A stretch of DNA of 64,000 nucleotides from Limnohabitans sp. T6-5 (GCF_003063315.1 NZ_NERV01000001.1:868001-932000); one strand, 5' to 3'. Shown: positions 8,414-17,002, counted from the first letter of the stretch. Program-made: numbers and translations. Notes: generated by a model not told the origin, from the letters alone.

Positions 8414-9433
8414 ATGACATCTCAAAACATTGTAAACACAGGCCATGGCTCGCTGGTGGATGTGCCAGGCTTGCAAATTGGCCACTTCACCCACAGCCAG
8501 CGCTTGACGGGCTGCACCGTGGTGCTGGCCCCTGACGGCGCGGTCGGTGCGGTGGATGTCCGGGGCGCCGCCCCTGGCACACGCGAGACCGATTTACTCG
8601 ACCCCGCCAACCTGGTCGAACGGGTGCATGCCGTGCTGCTCAGCGGCGGCAGCGCATTCGGACTGGACGCCGCCAGCGGCGTGATGCGCTGGCTGGATGA
8701 ACACCAAATCGGCTTTGAAACCCCCTATGGAAGGGTGCCGATCGTACCTGCTGCGGTGCTCTTTGATCTGCCCGTGGTCCGGCCCGGTGACTCGCCCAAC
8801 ATCCGGCCCGATGCAGCAGCCGGTTACGCTGCCTGCCAAGACGCCTCATCCCAGCCACCGGCCGCAGGCAATGTGGGCGCCGGTGCGGGTGCCAGTGTGG
8901 GCAAACTCTTTGGGATGGATCGCGCCATGAAAGGCGGCATCGGCCATGCCAGCGTGCGCACAGGCCCTTGGGTGGTCGCCGCCCTGATCGCCTGCAACGC
9001 CGTCGGTGACGTGCTCGACCCGCACACCGGCCAAATCATTGCCGGAGCCAGAAGCGCCGACGGCACCACACTGCTCGATACACAAAGCGCCCTGCTCAGC
9101 GGCAACCCTGGCAGCCGCCCGCTGCCTGGCACCAACACCACCATCGGCGTGGTGGGCACCAACGCCACCCTGAGCAAAGCGCAGGCCAAACGCCTGGCCA
9201 TGAGTGCCCACGACGGCCTGGCCCGCAGCATCCGCCCAGCTCACACCACCCTCGACGGCGACACCCTCTTTGCCTTGGCCACCGGCACCGAAACCCGAAC
9301 AGCCGACCTGATGCTGCTGACCGTCATGGCCGCACAAGCCACTGCCTTGGCCACACTGGACGCCATCCAGAAGGCGCAAGGCATTGCAACGACCTTGGGC
9401 TATTTACCGGCCGCACGGGAACTCGTGGCCTGA
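8414..9433 (+). CDS. P1 family (S58) aminopeptidase/amidohydrolase
   Basis: This 339-residue protein belongs to the DmpA/NylC N-terminal-nucleophile family, whose members remove N-terminal residues from peptides or hydrolyse amide oligomers. Visible landmarks are the start GSLVDVPGLQIGHFTH, LLSGGSAFGLDAASGVM (76-92), GNVGAGAGASVGK (152-164) and GTNTTIGVVGTNATL (239-253). In this family the precursor cleaves itself just before the nucleophile; here N241-T242 is the likely site, as in NylC (Thr) rather than DmpA (Ser). It diverges from the peptide importer, which suggests that imported peptides or amides are its substrate. The exact substrate is unknown. Confidence 0.88.
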   Translation: MTSQNIVNTGHGSLVDVPGLQIGHFTHSQRLTGCTVVLAPDGAVGAVDVRGAAPGTRETDLLDPANLVERVHAVLLSGGSAFGLDAASGVMRWLDEHQIGFETPYGRVPIVPAAVLFDLPVVRPGDSPNIRPDAAAGYAACQDASSQPPAAGNVGAGAGASVGKLFGMDRAMKGGIGHASVRTGPWVVAALIACNAVGDVLDPHTGQIIAGARSADGTTLLDTQSALLSGNPGSRPLPGTNTTIGVVGTNATLSKAQAKRLAMSAHDGLARSIRPAHTTLDGDTLFALATGTETRTADLMLLTVMAAQATALATLDAIQKAQGIATTLGYLPAARELVA

Positions 9434-9583
9434 TTGCTCGCCCTGTGAAGACCCATCAACCCTCCACCGGATCGCCGCAGCCGATCCATGGAAGACGGGA
9501 TGACATGGAATTTGCAAAGTTCCGCAACGCAAGCGACAAACAGGCCCAAATTTGTGTCATAATTTGCGTCTTCACAAATACCT

Positions 9584-9668
9584 GCCCGGGTGGTGAAATT
9601 GGTAGACTCAGGGGACTCAAAATCCCCCGCCGCAAGGCGTGCCGGTTCGAGTCCGGCCCCGGGCACCA
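9584..9668 (+). tRNA. tRNA-Leu (anticodon CAA)
   Basis: An 85-nt class II tRNA with acceptor GCCCGGG/CCCGGGC, discriminator A and encoded CCA. The D arm is GTGGTGAAATTGGTAGAC. The anticodon stem GGGGA/TCCCC holds the loop CTCAAAA, giving CAA. A short variable arm follows, and the T arm contains GGTTCGAGTCC. It reads UUG leucine codons and stands alone between the peptidase and phosphoesterase genes. Confidence 0.97.
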
Positions 9669-9674
9669 GATCAA

Positions 9675-9706
9675 GCCTCCAGTTCCGACGAACTGGAGGC
9701 TTTTTT
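9675..9706 (+). terminator. Terminator after tRNA-Leu
   Basis: A perfect 10-bp stem GCCTCCAGTT/AACTGGAGGC with a CCGACG loop is followed by six T. It begins 6 bases after the tRNA CCA end. Confidence 0.92.
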
Positions 9707-9760
9707 CTTGCCAGCACCTATCCCCTTGCGCATGCCTGTGACATGCGCTGTCAACCGCCC

Positions 9761-10465
9761 TCAAGCCCCAACACCGGGCTCCATCACCTCGATGTGCCCA
9801 GCCAAGTCCACTGCGGTCACGCCGCGCATGGGCACGCCCACGGTCATGAAGCCTTGTTCGGCCCAATGGGCGCGGCTGTCCAGGCTGTCGTGCTGGTGGC
9901 CGTGCACCACCAGACGGGCGCGCATGTCGCGGGCCAGGGTGTCCAGGGCGGCAAAGCCGTGGGGGTGGTAACCAGGGGCTTCGTGCAGCACGAGCACATC
10001 GCAACGTTGTGCGCGCAGTTGCTCAAAATGCGAGGGATACAAGGTGGACCAATGCCGCAAATGGGGGCCATTGCGCCAGCGGTCTTGGCGAGGGGTGCGT
10101 GCGGCGTGGGCCTGCGGGTTGTCGTAGACCGGTGCCTGTGCATGCTTGGGATACCAGACGGCTCCGCGAAACACCCCGCCCAGACCGGCCAGCCGCACAT
10201 CGCCGGGCAGGGTGTGCACGCTGGCATGCACCAAGCGCTGGGCGTAGCGCGGGTTCCAGGCGTGCTCGGCAGCCTGCGGGGTGTCGGTGTCGTGGTTGCC
10301 CAGGATGTACCAGGTGCGTTCCATCAAGCCGGGCAGCACTTCGTCCAGCGGCTGCTGCAACTCCATATCACCCAGGATGATGATGGGGGCCTCTGGCAAA
10401 CGCTTTGCGGCGCGCACGATCTGTTCAAACTGACCGTGGGGGTCGCCGCAAAAGAGAAAGGTCAT
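9761..10465 (-). CDS. Metallophosphoesterase, calcineurin-like
   Basis: This 234-residue protein carries the metal-ligand motifs of the calcineurin-like phosphoesterase fold in order: GDPHG (7-11; the usual form is GDxHG), GDME (32-35), GNHD (56-59), a histidine in VLHEAPG and the final HGHQH. These bind two metals for phosphoester hydrolysis. The substrate is unknown, and its length is typical of small soluble members. It lies 15 bp after the esterase gene on the same strand and is probably co-transcribed with it. The 3' side faces tRNA-Leu and its terminator. Confidence 0.85.
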   Translation of the reverse strand: MTFLFCGDPHGQFEQIVRAAKRLPEAPIIILGDMELQQPLDEVLPGLMERTWYILGNHDTDTPQAAEHAWNPRYAQRLVHASVHTLPGDVRLAGLGGVFRGAVWYPKHAQAPVYDNPQAHAARTPRQDRWRNGPHLRHWSTLYPSHFEQLRAQRCDVLVLHEAPGYHPHGFAALDTLARDMRARLVVHGHQHDSLDSRAHWAEQGFMTVGVPMRGVTAVDLAGHIEVMEPGVGA

Positions 10466-10480
10466 AGGCTTTGGAAAAAA

Positions 10481-11368
10481 TCAGGGTTTGGTGCCGATGG
10501 GCCAGACAGCAAAGCGGGTCATGTACTTGATCGCGTCGCCAATGCTGTCGCGCCACACAGACCATTCATGGTCACCATCCACCACGCGGTACTCGACCAT
10601 TTTGGGCTGGTACTCAAAGAGCTTCTGGAACAGTCCGGCCGCATGGTACGCGATGGAGAAGGTGTCGTGGTCGCCGCTGTTGATGTACATGGGCACCACC
10701 AGTTTTTTGGCTTTGTAGGTGTCCAGGTTGGCGGTGTAGTTCAGGCGGTCCCAGCTGGCTTGGTCAAACTTACCATCTTTCTGAAAGGGGGCCACGCGCA
10801 TGGCCGAAGAGTGCGAGGGGGGCGTGGGGCTGTAGATGGCCGGGCTCAAGGCCGCCGCCGACACAAACATTTCCGGGAATTTCATGACCGCGTTGGCCGT
10901 GCCAAAGCCGCCCGCCGACAAGCCAGCCACCATGCGGCCTTCGCGTGCGCTGATGGTGCGGTAGGTGGCGTCAATGTGGGGGATCAGCTCCTTGATCAGC
11001 GCATCTTCCGCTCTGTCTTTGTTGCCATTGACCCACCAGCTTGAGCCCGCTCCGGGCATGACGATGATGAAGGGCTGCACACTGCCTGACTGGATCAGCT
11101 TGTCCACTGTGGGGTGGACCTGGCCACTGACCAGCCATTCGTTTTCATTGCCGCCGTTGCCATGCAGCAGGTACAAAACGGGGTAACGCAGACGCCCGTT
11201 GTCGTAGCCGTCGGGCAAATAGATCGTGTATTTGAAATCGGCATTCAAGGCCGCTGATTTCATGCTCCGCGCCGTGACCTCACCGGCCGTGGCCGCCGAC
11301 AAATGGATCAGGCACAGGGCCAGTCCACAAGCCATGGCGAATCGTTTCATGAGTCCGAATAATTTCAT
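10481..11368 (-). CDS. Secreted esterase of the esterase D / PF00756 family
   Basis: The protein is an alpha/beta hydrolase with a signal peptide. The start is the ATG at 11368 (MKLFGLMKRFAMACGLAL), which has AAGG 6 bases upstream; the open frame extends to 11470 without a better start. The signal core ACGLALCLIHLSAATAG ends near residue 29. The oxyanion region is LLHGNGGNENEW, the nucleophile elbow is GLSAG (S151), and the acid and histidine are probably in SGDHDTF and DGDHEWSVWR near the end. Relatives cleave carboxyl esters or act as feruloyl or iron-siderophore esterases, so the substrate is left open. It lies upstream of the phosphoesterase gene in the same direction. Confidence 0.85.
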   Translation of the reverse strand: MKLFGLMKRFAMACGLALCLIHLSAATAGEVTARSMKSAALNADFKYTIYLPDGYDNGRLRYPVLYLLHGNGGNENEWLVSGQVHPTVDKLIQSGSVQPFIIVMPGAGSSWWVNGNKDRAEDALIKELIPHIDATYRTISAREGRMVAGLSAGGFGTANAVMKFPEMFVSAAALSPAIYSPTPPSHSSAMRVAPFQKDGKFDQASWDRLNYTANLDTYKAKKLVVPMYINSGDHDTFSIAYHAAGLFQKLFEYQPKMVEYRVVDGDHEWSVWRDSIGDAIKYMTRFAVWPIGTKP

Positions 11369-11509
11369 GGTCATCCTTAAAGTGAATCTGAGGAAATACG
11401 TGGGTCTGTGCGCCCGTTCAGCGCAGGAGACTCTTGCACTTTGAGGGTTCAGCACAGGCCGGTCTGTCACATCACGGACAGCCGTGGCGGGGCGGCGCTC
11501 TCCAACACC

Positions 11510-11911
11510 TCAATCTATCCCGGCACTCCAACGGTCATCCCATGTGCGCTCGATCTGCCTGCGGTCGCGCTTGGTGGGCCTGCCTTGCTCAATGCTCAGC
11601 GCAGGCTCGCGCGCCAGGCGGTGCTGCTCGGCCGCCTCGGCTCGGGCCTGGATGCTTTCAGGCGTCTCGGTGTAGAGCAGTTGCGCAACCGGCGCTGGGC
11701 CACGCACACCACTGAGGCCTTGCACCACCACCGTGCGCTGGATGGCTCCTTGCCGCAAACGCACCGTGTCTCCGGGTTTGACCTCTTTAGAGGGCTTGGC
11801 GTCCTGGCCATTGACCTGCACACGGTTCTTGCCGATTTCGTCACTGGCGATGCTGCGGGTTTTGTAAAAACGTGCGGCCCACAACCATTTGTCGATGCGC
11901 AAGGAATTCAT
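11510..11911 (-). CDS. hslR: Ribosome-associated heat shock protein Hsp15 (S4 domain)
   Basis: This 133-residue protein begins with an S4 RNA-binding domain (LRIDKWLWAARFYKTRS, about residues 4-65, with VQVNGQDAKPSKEVKPGD). Hsp15 binds free 50S subunits carrying stalled peptidyl-tRNA and helps recycle them after heat stress. The C-terminal part is a basic tail rich in Arg and Glu, as in HslR. Its ATG overlaps the stop of the upstream epimerase-like gene by one base (TGATG), so the two are translationally coupled. Confidence 0.88.
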   Translation of the reverse strand: MNSLRIDKWLWAARFYKTRSIASDEIGKNRVQVNGQDAKPSKEVKPGDTVRLRQGAIQRTVVVQGLSGVRGPAPVAQLLYTETPESIQARAEAAEQHRLAREPALSIEQGRPTKRDRRQIERTWDDRWSAGID

Positions 11912-12870
11912 CAGCCCTCCGAAAACAAAGCGCCTTGCGGGCTCAGGCCGTCACGCACATGCGGGTAAAGCAGCTTGAGCCTCAACTCTTGCTTCATGCG
12001 GGTGTTGTCCAGACGGCGAGACTCGTTCATGAAACTCAGCAGCATCAGCGGCAGCGCCGCATTGGCATCGCGGCGCGACAAGCGGGGTGGGCGGGTCAAG
12101 CCATACAGATCTGCGGCCAAATCAAAGTAGTCGCCCATCTTGAGGTCGGTGTCGTCCGTGACGTTGACCACCCGCTGCGCTTTGCCGCGCCACAAGGCGG
12201 CCGCGCAAGCGCGGGCCAGGTCATTGGCGTGGATGTGGTTGGTGTAGACGTCTTCCTTGGCCACCAGCACCGGCGTGCCTTTGAGCAAGCGCCCGCGCGG
12301 CGTGCCGCCCTCGCGGTCTGGCGCATAAATACCGGGAATGCGCAAGACGCTCACCCGCACGCCAGAGCGGCCCAAAAACCGCATCGCGGCTTCGGCATCC
12401 ACCCGGCGCTGGGCGCGCGGGGTGTGCGGGTTCACAGCCCGCGTCTCGCTGACCCGTTGCCCGCCGCAATCGCCATAAACGCCCGTGGTCGAGCCATACA
12501 CCAGCGCCAAAGGAGGCGTGCGCAAGCGCAGCACACGCCCCAGCGCCACGCTGCGCAAATCCCGCTCCGAGTCGCCCTGGCGCTCTGAAGCCGGGGGGGC
12601 CAGATGCAGCACCCGATGCGCCAGGCCCGCCAGCCGCTTCACACTGCCCGGATCATCCAGATCGCCCAGCAAAGGCGTGATGCCGCAGGCCCTGAGTAAG
12701 CGAACGCGCTCAGGCGATGAGGTCAGGGCCATCAAGCGCACCCGCTGGCTTTGCGGTGCGCCCAGCTGGCCTGCGGTGCGCAAGCCCACATCGCCACAAC
12801 CCACGATCAAAACACGCTGACGGCGAAAGCGGGCGGGCAAGGCGCCCAGGGGGGTCTGGTTTGAAGGCAA
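11911..12870 (-). CDS. NAD-dependent epimerase/dehydratase-like protein (atypical extended SDR)
   Basis: The 319-residue frame contains a Rossmann fold with the dinucleotide motif VLIVGCGDVGLRTA (about 20-33). Other landmarks are LVYGSTTGVYGDCGG, where the SDR serine and tyrosine are expected, and VLRIPGIYAPDR. These place it near YeeZ-like NAD(P)-binding proteins whose substrate is not established. The first possible start is a TTG at 12870; no ATG or GTG was seen in frame before the Rossmann motif, and no clear ribosome site is visible, so the start is uncertain. The stop overlaps hslR by one base. It diverges from the reductase gene at 12918 across 47 bp. Confidence 0.72.
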   Translation of the reverse strand: MPSNQTPLGALPARFRRQRVLIVGCGDVGLRTAGQLGAPQSQRVRLMALTSSPERVRLLRACGITPLLGDLDDPGSVKRLAGLAHRVLHLAPPASERQGDSERDLRSVALGRVLRLRTPPLALVYGSTTGVYGDCGGQRVSETRAVNPHTPRAQRRVDAEAAMRFLGRSGVRVSVLRIPGIYAPDREGGTPRGRLLKGTPVLVAKEDVYTNHIHANDLARACAAALWRGKAQRVVNVTDDTDLKMGDYFDLAADLYGLTRPPRLSRRDANAALPLMLLSFMNESRRLDNTRMKQELRLKLLYPHVRDGLSPQGALFSEG

Positions 12871-12917
12871 AATCAGGGGTTCCGGGTCAAAGACAACCCC
12901 TCAAGGATACCGAAAAG

Positions 12918-13958
12918 ATGAGCTTCCAAATTTCCGTGCAGCCCAGTGGCCGCAGCTTCACCGCCGATGACAACGAAACCCTGCTGGCCGCTGGCATTCG
13001 TCAGGGCATTGGCCTGCCCTATGGCTGCAAGGACGGGGCCTGCGGCTCGTGCAAATGCAAAAAGATTTCGGGCACCGTGGTGCACGGCCCGCACCAGTCC
13101 AAAGCCCTGAGCGACGAGGAAGAAGCCCAAGGCCTGGTGCTGACTTGCTGCGCCACCGCCCAAAGCGATGTGGTACTCGAATCCAAGCAAGTGACGGCTG
13201 AAGGCGGCTTGCCCGTCAAGAAGATGCCCGTGCGCGTGGTCAGCCTGGAGAAAAAATCGCACGACGTGATCGTGCTGAAACTCCAGTTGCCCGCCAACGA
13301 CGTGATGAAGTTTCACGCCGGTCAGTACATCGAATTTTTGCTGCGTGATGGTTCGCGCCGCAGCTACAGCATGGCCAATGCGCCGCACACCCTCGAAGTG
13401 GCCCCGCCCACGGTGGACCTGCACATCCGCCACATGCCTGGCGGCAAATTCACCGACCCGGTGTTCACCACCATGAAAGAAAAAGACATCCTGCGTGCCG
13501 AAGGCCCGTATGGCAGCTTTTACCTGCGCGAAGACAACGACAAACCCATCGTGCTGCTGGCTTCGGGCACCGGTTTTGCGCCCATCAAGGCGCTGATCGA
13601 GCACATGCAGCACCGCGGCATCACCCGCCCGGCCACGCTGTACTGGGGCGGTCGCCGTCCGGCTGACCTGTACATGGCCGACTGGGTCGAGGCCCGCCTG
13701 GCCGAGATGCCCAACCTGAAATATGTGCCCGTGATCTCGAACGCCGAGGTTGAAGACAACTGGACTGGCCGCGCAGGCTTTGTGCACCAGGCCGTGCTGC
13801 AGGACTTCCCGGATTTGTCGGGCCATCAGGTCTATGCCTGCGGTGCGCCCATCGTGGTGGACTCGGCCAAGCGCGACTATGTGGCGCAAGGCGGTTTGCC
13901 CGAAGAAGAGTTCTACGCCGACTCGTTCACGTCTGAGGCGGACAAGGCCAAGGCCTGA
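12918..13958 (+). CDS. 2Fe-2S ferredoxin-flavin-NAD(P)H reductase, CDP-6-deoxy-glucoseen reductase-like
   Basis: This 346-residue electron-transfer protein joins three domains. A plant-type ferredoxin (about 1-95) has cluster cysteines C37, C42 and C45 (CKDGACGSC) and a fourth at 77 or 78. An FAD-binding domain (about 100-200) has the RSYSMAN motif, and an NAD(P)H domain starts at LLASGTGFAPIKALIEH. Homologues in Comamonadaceae are often labelled CDP-6-deoxy-delta-3,4-glucoseen reductase by similarity to AscD, but without other deoxysugar genes here a general oxygenase or dehydrase reductase is equally possible. The ATG at 12918 starts MSFQISVQPSGRSF; the longer open frame upstream overlaps the divergent gene. 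An AAGGA lies about 10 bases before it. Confidence 0.83.
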   Translation: MSFQISVQPSGRSFTADDNETLLAAGIRQGIGLPYGCKDGACGSCKCKKISGTVVHGPHQSKALSDEEEAQGLVLTCCATAQSDVVLESKQVTAEGGLPVKKMPVRVVSLEKKSHDVIVLKLQLPANDVMKFHAGQYIEFLLRDGSRRSYSMANAPHTLEVAPPTVDLHIRHMPGGKFTDPVFTTMKEKDILRAEGPYGSFYLREDNDKPIVLLASGTGFAPIKALIEHMQHRGITRPATLYWGGRRPADLYMADWVEARLAEMPNLKYVPVISNAEVEDNWTGRAGFVHQAVLQDFPDLSGHQVYACGAPIVVDSAKRDYVAQGGLPEEEFYADSFTSEADKAKA

Positions 13959-13962
13959 GCCA

Positions 13963-14154
13963 GCCGCCGACCTACAAATACCTCCCCCTGTAGGTCGGTA
14001 CCTTCAGGTCCGACATTGCAGGCTTCGGCAAACGCCCATGTCGGGGCTGAAGCCACCGACCTACAAAAACCGCCCCCGTAGGTCGGCACCTTCAGGTCCG
14101 ACATTGGTGGTTTCGGCGCAGGCACCTGTCGGGGCTGAAGCCGCCGACCTACAA
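13963..14154. repeat. REP/BIME-like cluster, ACCTTCAGGT/GGCTGAAGCC subtype
   Basis: Two copies of GTAGGTCGG (about 13990 and 14088) alternate with inverted copies CCGACCTAC (about 13966, 14058 and 14144). The internal side hairpins are ACCTTCAGGT and GGCTGAAGCC, different from the ACTC/GAGT and GGTC/GACC pairs of the other arrays. The paired ends TGTCGG and CCGACA flank each pair. The cluster lies between two genes on the same strand, the only array of the seven not between convergent genes. Confidence 0.85.
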
Positions 14155-14193
14155 TTTGGCGCTGTTTTGGCTCATCTTTCTTAAGGACACCCC

Positions 14194-15156
14194 ATGCAAC
14201 GCCGTGATTTTTGCTTGAGCACTCTGGCCGCTGCGCTGCCAGCCTGGAGCGGGGCTCAGGGCAAGCCGGTCCGCATCATCGTGCCCTATGCCCCCGGTGG
14301 CCCCATCGATGTCACGGCGCGGGCCTTGGCCGAGCGCGTCAAGGACAGCTTGGGCACCGTCATCATTGAAAACCGCCCCGGCGCAGGGGGCAATTTGGGC
14401 GCCGACCTGGTGGCCAAAGCGGCGCCCGATGGCTTGACGATAGGCATTGCGGCCACCGCCACCCATGCCATCAACCCCTGGCTGTTTGCCAAGATGCCCT
14501 ATGACGCCAGCCGTGACTTTGCGCCCATCACGCAAATGCTGCGCGTGCCCAATGTGCTGGTGATGAACGCCGACACCGCCCAACGCCTGAACATCCACAC
14601 CCTGGCCGATCTGGTCGCCTATGCCAAGGCCCACCCGGCCAAGCTGAATTTTGGGTCTGGCGGCAACGGCAGTGCGGGCCATCTGGCCGGTGAAATGTTC
14701 AAACGAGCCGCTGGTGTTTTTGCGGTGCACATCCCCTACAACGGCGGCAACCCGGCGCAACTGGCTTTGCTGTCGGGTCAGGTCGATTTCAACTTCGACA
14801 ACTTGGCCACCGCAGCCCCCAACATCAAGGCGGGCAAACTCAAGGCCCTGGCCGTGACCACAGGACAGCGCAGCAGCGCCCTGCCCGACATCCCGACCAT
14901 GAGCGAAACCCTCCAAGGTTTTGAAATTGACACCTGGTGGGGCCTGGTGGCCCCCGCGGCCACGCCCCGCGATGTGGTGCAGCGGCTCAACAAGGCTTTT
15001 GTGGCAGCGCTGCAAACACCCGAAACCCAAACCCGCTTTGGCATGCTGATGGCCGAGCCCGTGGGCAATACGCCCGAACAGTTTGGCGCCTTCATGAAAA
15101 AAGAGCTGGCCCGCTACGAATCCGTGGTCAAAGCCAGCGGTGCCCGGGTCGACTGA
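14194..15156 (+). CDS. Bug-family tricarboxylate-type solute receptor (TctC-like)
   Basis: This 320-residue periplasmic protein belongs to the Bordetella uptake gene family, which binds carboxylated or amide solutes. Residues 1-22 are a short signal peptide (MQRRDFCLSTLAAALPAWSGA). Family landmarks are VRIIVPYAPGGPIDVTAR, IIENRPGAGGNLGAD, PYDASRDFAPIT and LNFGSGGNGSAGHLA. TTAAGGAC precedes the ATG. No transporter membrane subunits lie next to it on this strand. It converges on the TctB/TctA cluster, which has its own receptor, so it is an orphan receptor, as is common in Comamonadaceae. Its ligand is unknown. Confidence 0.9.
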   Translation: MQRRDFCLSTLAAALPAWSGAQGKPVRIIVPYAPGGPIDVTARALAERVKDSLGTVIIENRPGAGGNLGADLVAKAAPDGLTIGIAATATHAINPWLFAKMPYDASRDFAPITQMLRVPNVLVMNADTAQRLNIHTLADLVAYAKAHPAKLNFGSGGNGSAGHLAGEMFKRAAGVFAVHIPYNGGNPAQLALLSGQVDFNFDNLATAAPNIKAGKLKALAVTTGQRSSALPDIPTMSETLQGFEIDTWWGLVAPAATPRDVVQRLNKAFVAALQTPETQTRFGMLMAEPVGNTPEQFGAFMKKELARYESVVKASGARVD

Positions 15157-15190
15157 GCTCCCGGCCAACGTGATCGGTCCGCGTGGAGTC

Positions 15191-15268
15191 GTCGGGGTCT
15201 TCGACCGCCGACCTACGAGTAGACTACTTGTCGCTTTGCCTTGTAGGTCGGTACTCGCAGAGTCCGAC
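15191..15268. repeat. Single REP/BIME-like unit between convergent genes
   Basis: GTCGG, the side hairpin GGTCTTCGACC, and CCGACCTAC are followed by a 27-base loop, then GTAGGTCGG, the side hairpin ACTCGCAGAGT and CCGAC. This is one complete head-to-head pair. It fills the gap between the Bug receptor gene and the SDR gene, which end facing each other. Confidence 0.85.
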
Positions 15269-15279
15269 ACCCTTGCGGA

Positions 15280-16080
15280 TCAGTACGTGCCGGGATACGC
15301 CCCACCATCGGCCAACACGTTCTGGCCTGTCATGTAGGCCGCGTGCTGGCTGCACAAAAAGGCGCAGATCGCACCGAACTCCTGCGGGTTGCCGTAGCGA
15401 CCAGCGGGAATTTGCGCCTGCTGGATGGCGCGCATTTCTTCCACCGTCTTGCCCTGCTTTTGCGCCATGGCGGGCAGCGTGGAACGGATGCGGTCGGTGT
15501 CGAACTTGCCGGGCAGCAAATTGTTGATGGTCACGCCCTGCCCTGCGATCTTGCTGCGCGATGTGCCGGCCACAAATCCGGTCAGGCCACTGCGGGCGCC
15601 ATTGGACAAGCCCAGCACATCGATGGGCGACTTCACCGAGCTGGAGGTGATGTTCACAATGCGGCCAAAGCCGCGTGCGGCCATGCCGTCCACCGTGGCT
15701 TTGATCAGCTCAATGGGCGTGAGCATGTTGGCGTCGATGGCCTTGATCCAGGCCTCGCGGTCCCAGTCGCGGAAGTCGCCGGGGGGTGGGCCGCCTGCGT
15801 TGGTAACCACGATGTCGTAGTCTTTGCCGGGACCACCGGCCACCTTCCAGATCGCTTCGCGTCCGGCTTCGGTGGTGATGTCTTGCGCCACTGCGATCAG
15901 TTGCACACGGCCTGCGGTTTCGGCGCGCAAGTCGTCGACGGCCTTGTTCAGCACTTCGGCGCCACGCGCCACCATGACCACGTTGACACCTTCAAGTGCC
16001 AAGGCACGCGCACAACCCCAGCCCAAGCCTTTGCTCGCGCCGCCCACCAAAGCCCATTTGCCTGCAATGCCCAAATCCAT
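15280..16080 (-). CDS. SDR family oxidoreductase with altered active site
   Basis: This 266-residue classical-type short-chain dehydrogenase has the nucleotide motif GGASKGLGWG (13-22) and NAGG near 95. The substrate-side serine is present in NITSSSVKSP. The usual YxxxK is replaced: the aligned stretch is LSNGARSGLTGF, where Ser takes the Tyr position and Arg the Lys position. Such FabG-like proteins may use another chemistry or be non-redox, so the activity is uncertain. A CAGGAG ribosome site precedes the ATG. It is the last gene of the leftward TctB-TctA-Bug-GGT-EamA-SDR cluster, 16 bp after the exporter gene. Confidence 0.82.
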   Translation of the reverse strand: MDLGIAGKWALVGGASKGLGWGCARALALEGVNVVMVARGAEVLNKAVDDLRAETAGRVQLIAVAQDITTEAGREAIWKVAGGPGKDYDIVVTNAGGPPPGDFRDWDREAWIKAIDANMLTPIELIKATVDGMAARGFGRIVNITSSSVKSPIDVLGLSNGARSGLTGFVAGTSRSKIAGQGVTINNLLPGKFDTDRIRSTLPAMAQKQGKTVEEMRAIQQAQIPAGRYGNPQEFGAICAFLCSQHAAYMTGQNVLADGGAYPGTY

Positions 16081-16096
16081 GTTGATCTCCTGAAAG

Positions 16097-17002
16097 TTAA
16101 CTTGTGCGGCCCGCTGGCCGCGTCACCCAAAACACACCACTGACCACCAGACAGGTGCCCGCAATGACCCATGCATTGAAGGGCTCCCCCAGAATCAGCA
16201 CGCCCATCACAATGGTTGACATGGGGCCGATCATGCCCGTCTGAGCGGTGAGGCCCGGCCCAATGCGCTCAATGGCCATCATGACCAACAGCACCGGCAA
16301 GGCGGTGCAGGCCGTGGCGTTGAGCAGCGACAACCAAAGCACAGGTTCGGGCACCAGCGCGGCCCCCAAAGGCCTGAGCAGCGCAAACTGCAGCAGGCAA
16401 AAAAAGCAGGCCACCGATGTGGCCAGGCCCGCCAGGCGCAAAGAGCCCAGGCGCTGCACCAGCTGGCCGCTGTAGATCATGTAAACCGCATAGGTGAAGG
16501 CGCTGCAAAACACCAGCAAGGCCCCCAGCGCAGCATGCGTTCCGGCCAGACTGACCTCGTGCCCGAACACCAGCAAGACACCAGAGTAACTGATGGCCAT
16601 AGCCACCGCCTGGCGCGTGGTGATGCGTTTTTTGAACAGCACCCAGCCCAGCACCAGCACCAGCGTGGGGTTGAGGTACAGGATCAAACGCTCGAGCGAA
16701 GCGCTGATGAACTCCAGCCCCCAAAAATCCAGAAAGCTCGACAGGTAATAACCACAGAAACCCAGGCCCATCACGCCCAGCCAGTCTCGCCCCGTGAGGG
16801 CAGCCTTGCCCCGCCCGGCCCACCAAGCCATGAGCAAAAACATGGGCAGCGCAAACAGCATGCGATACATCAAAAGCGTGACCGCATCCACGCCATGGCG
16901 ATAAGCCAGCTTGACGATGATGGCTTTACCGCTGAAGGCAATCGAGCCCGATGCGGCCAAAAGCAAACCTGTGGTGGCTTTGGAGTAATGCGTGCCCACC
17001 AT
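16097..17002 (-). CDS. DMT superfamily transporter (EamA domains)
   Basis: This 301-residue inner-membrane protein has ten predicted membrane segments in two EamA repeats (about 12-145 and 160-295). The first repeat ends in ERLILYLNPTLVLVLGWVLFKKR and the second in TIVMGVLILGEPFNAWVIAGTCLVVSGV, the usual DMT landmarks. Relatives export amino acids or metabolites. The ATG at 17002 overlaps the stop of the gamma-glutamyltransferase-like gene by one base (TGATG); a TTG one codon earlier is ignored. The operon position suggests export of a product of the neighbouring enzymes, which is inference. Confidence 0.87.
   Translation of the reverse strand: MVGTHYSKATTGLLLAASGSIAFSGKAIIVKLAYRHGVDAVTLLMYRMLFALPMFLLMAWWAGRGKAALTGRDWLGVMGLGFCGYYLSSFLDFWGLEFISASLERLILYLNPTLVLVLGWVLFKKRITTRQAVAMAISYSGVLLVFGHEVSLAGTHAALGALLVFCSAFTYAVYMIYSGQLVQRLGSLRLAGLATSVACFFCLLQFALLRPLGAALVPEPVLWLSLLNATACTALPVLLVMMAIERIGPGLTAQTGMIGPMSTIVMGVLILGEPFNAWVIAGTCLVVSGVFWVTRPAGRTS

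Noticed and set aside
9590-11044. 484-codon plus-strand frame across tRNA-Leu, phosphoesterase and esterase
   Set aside because: It starts inside a tRNA and runs antisense to two genes with clear catalytic motifs.
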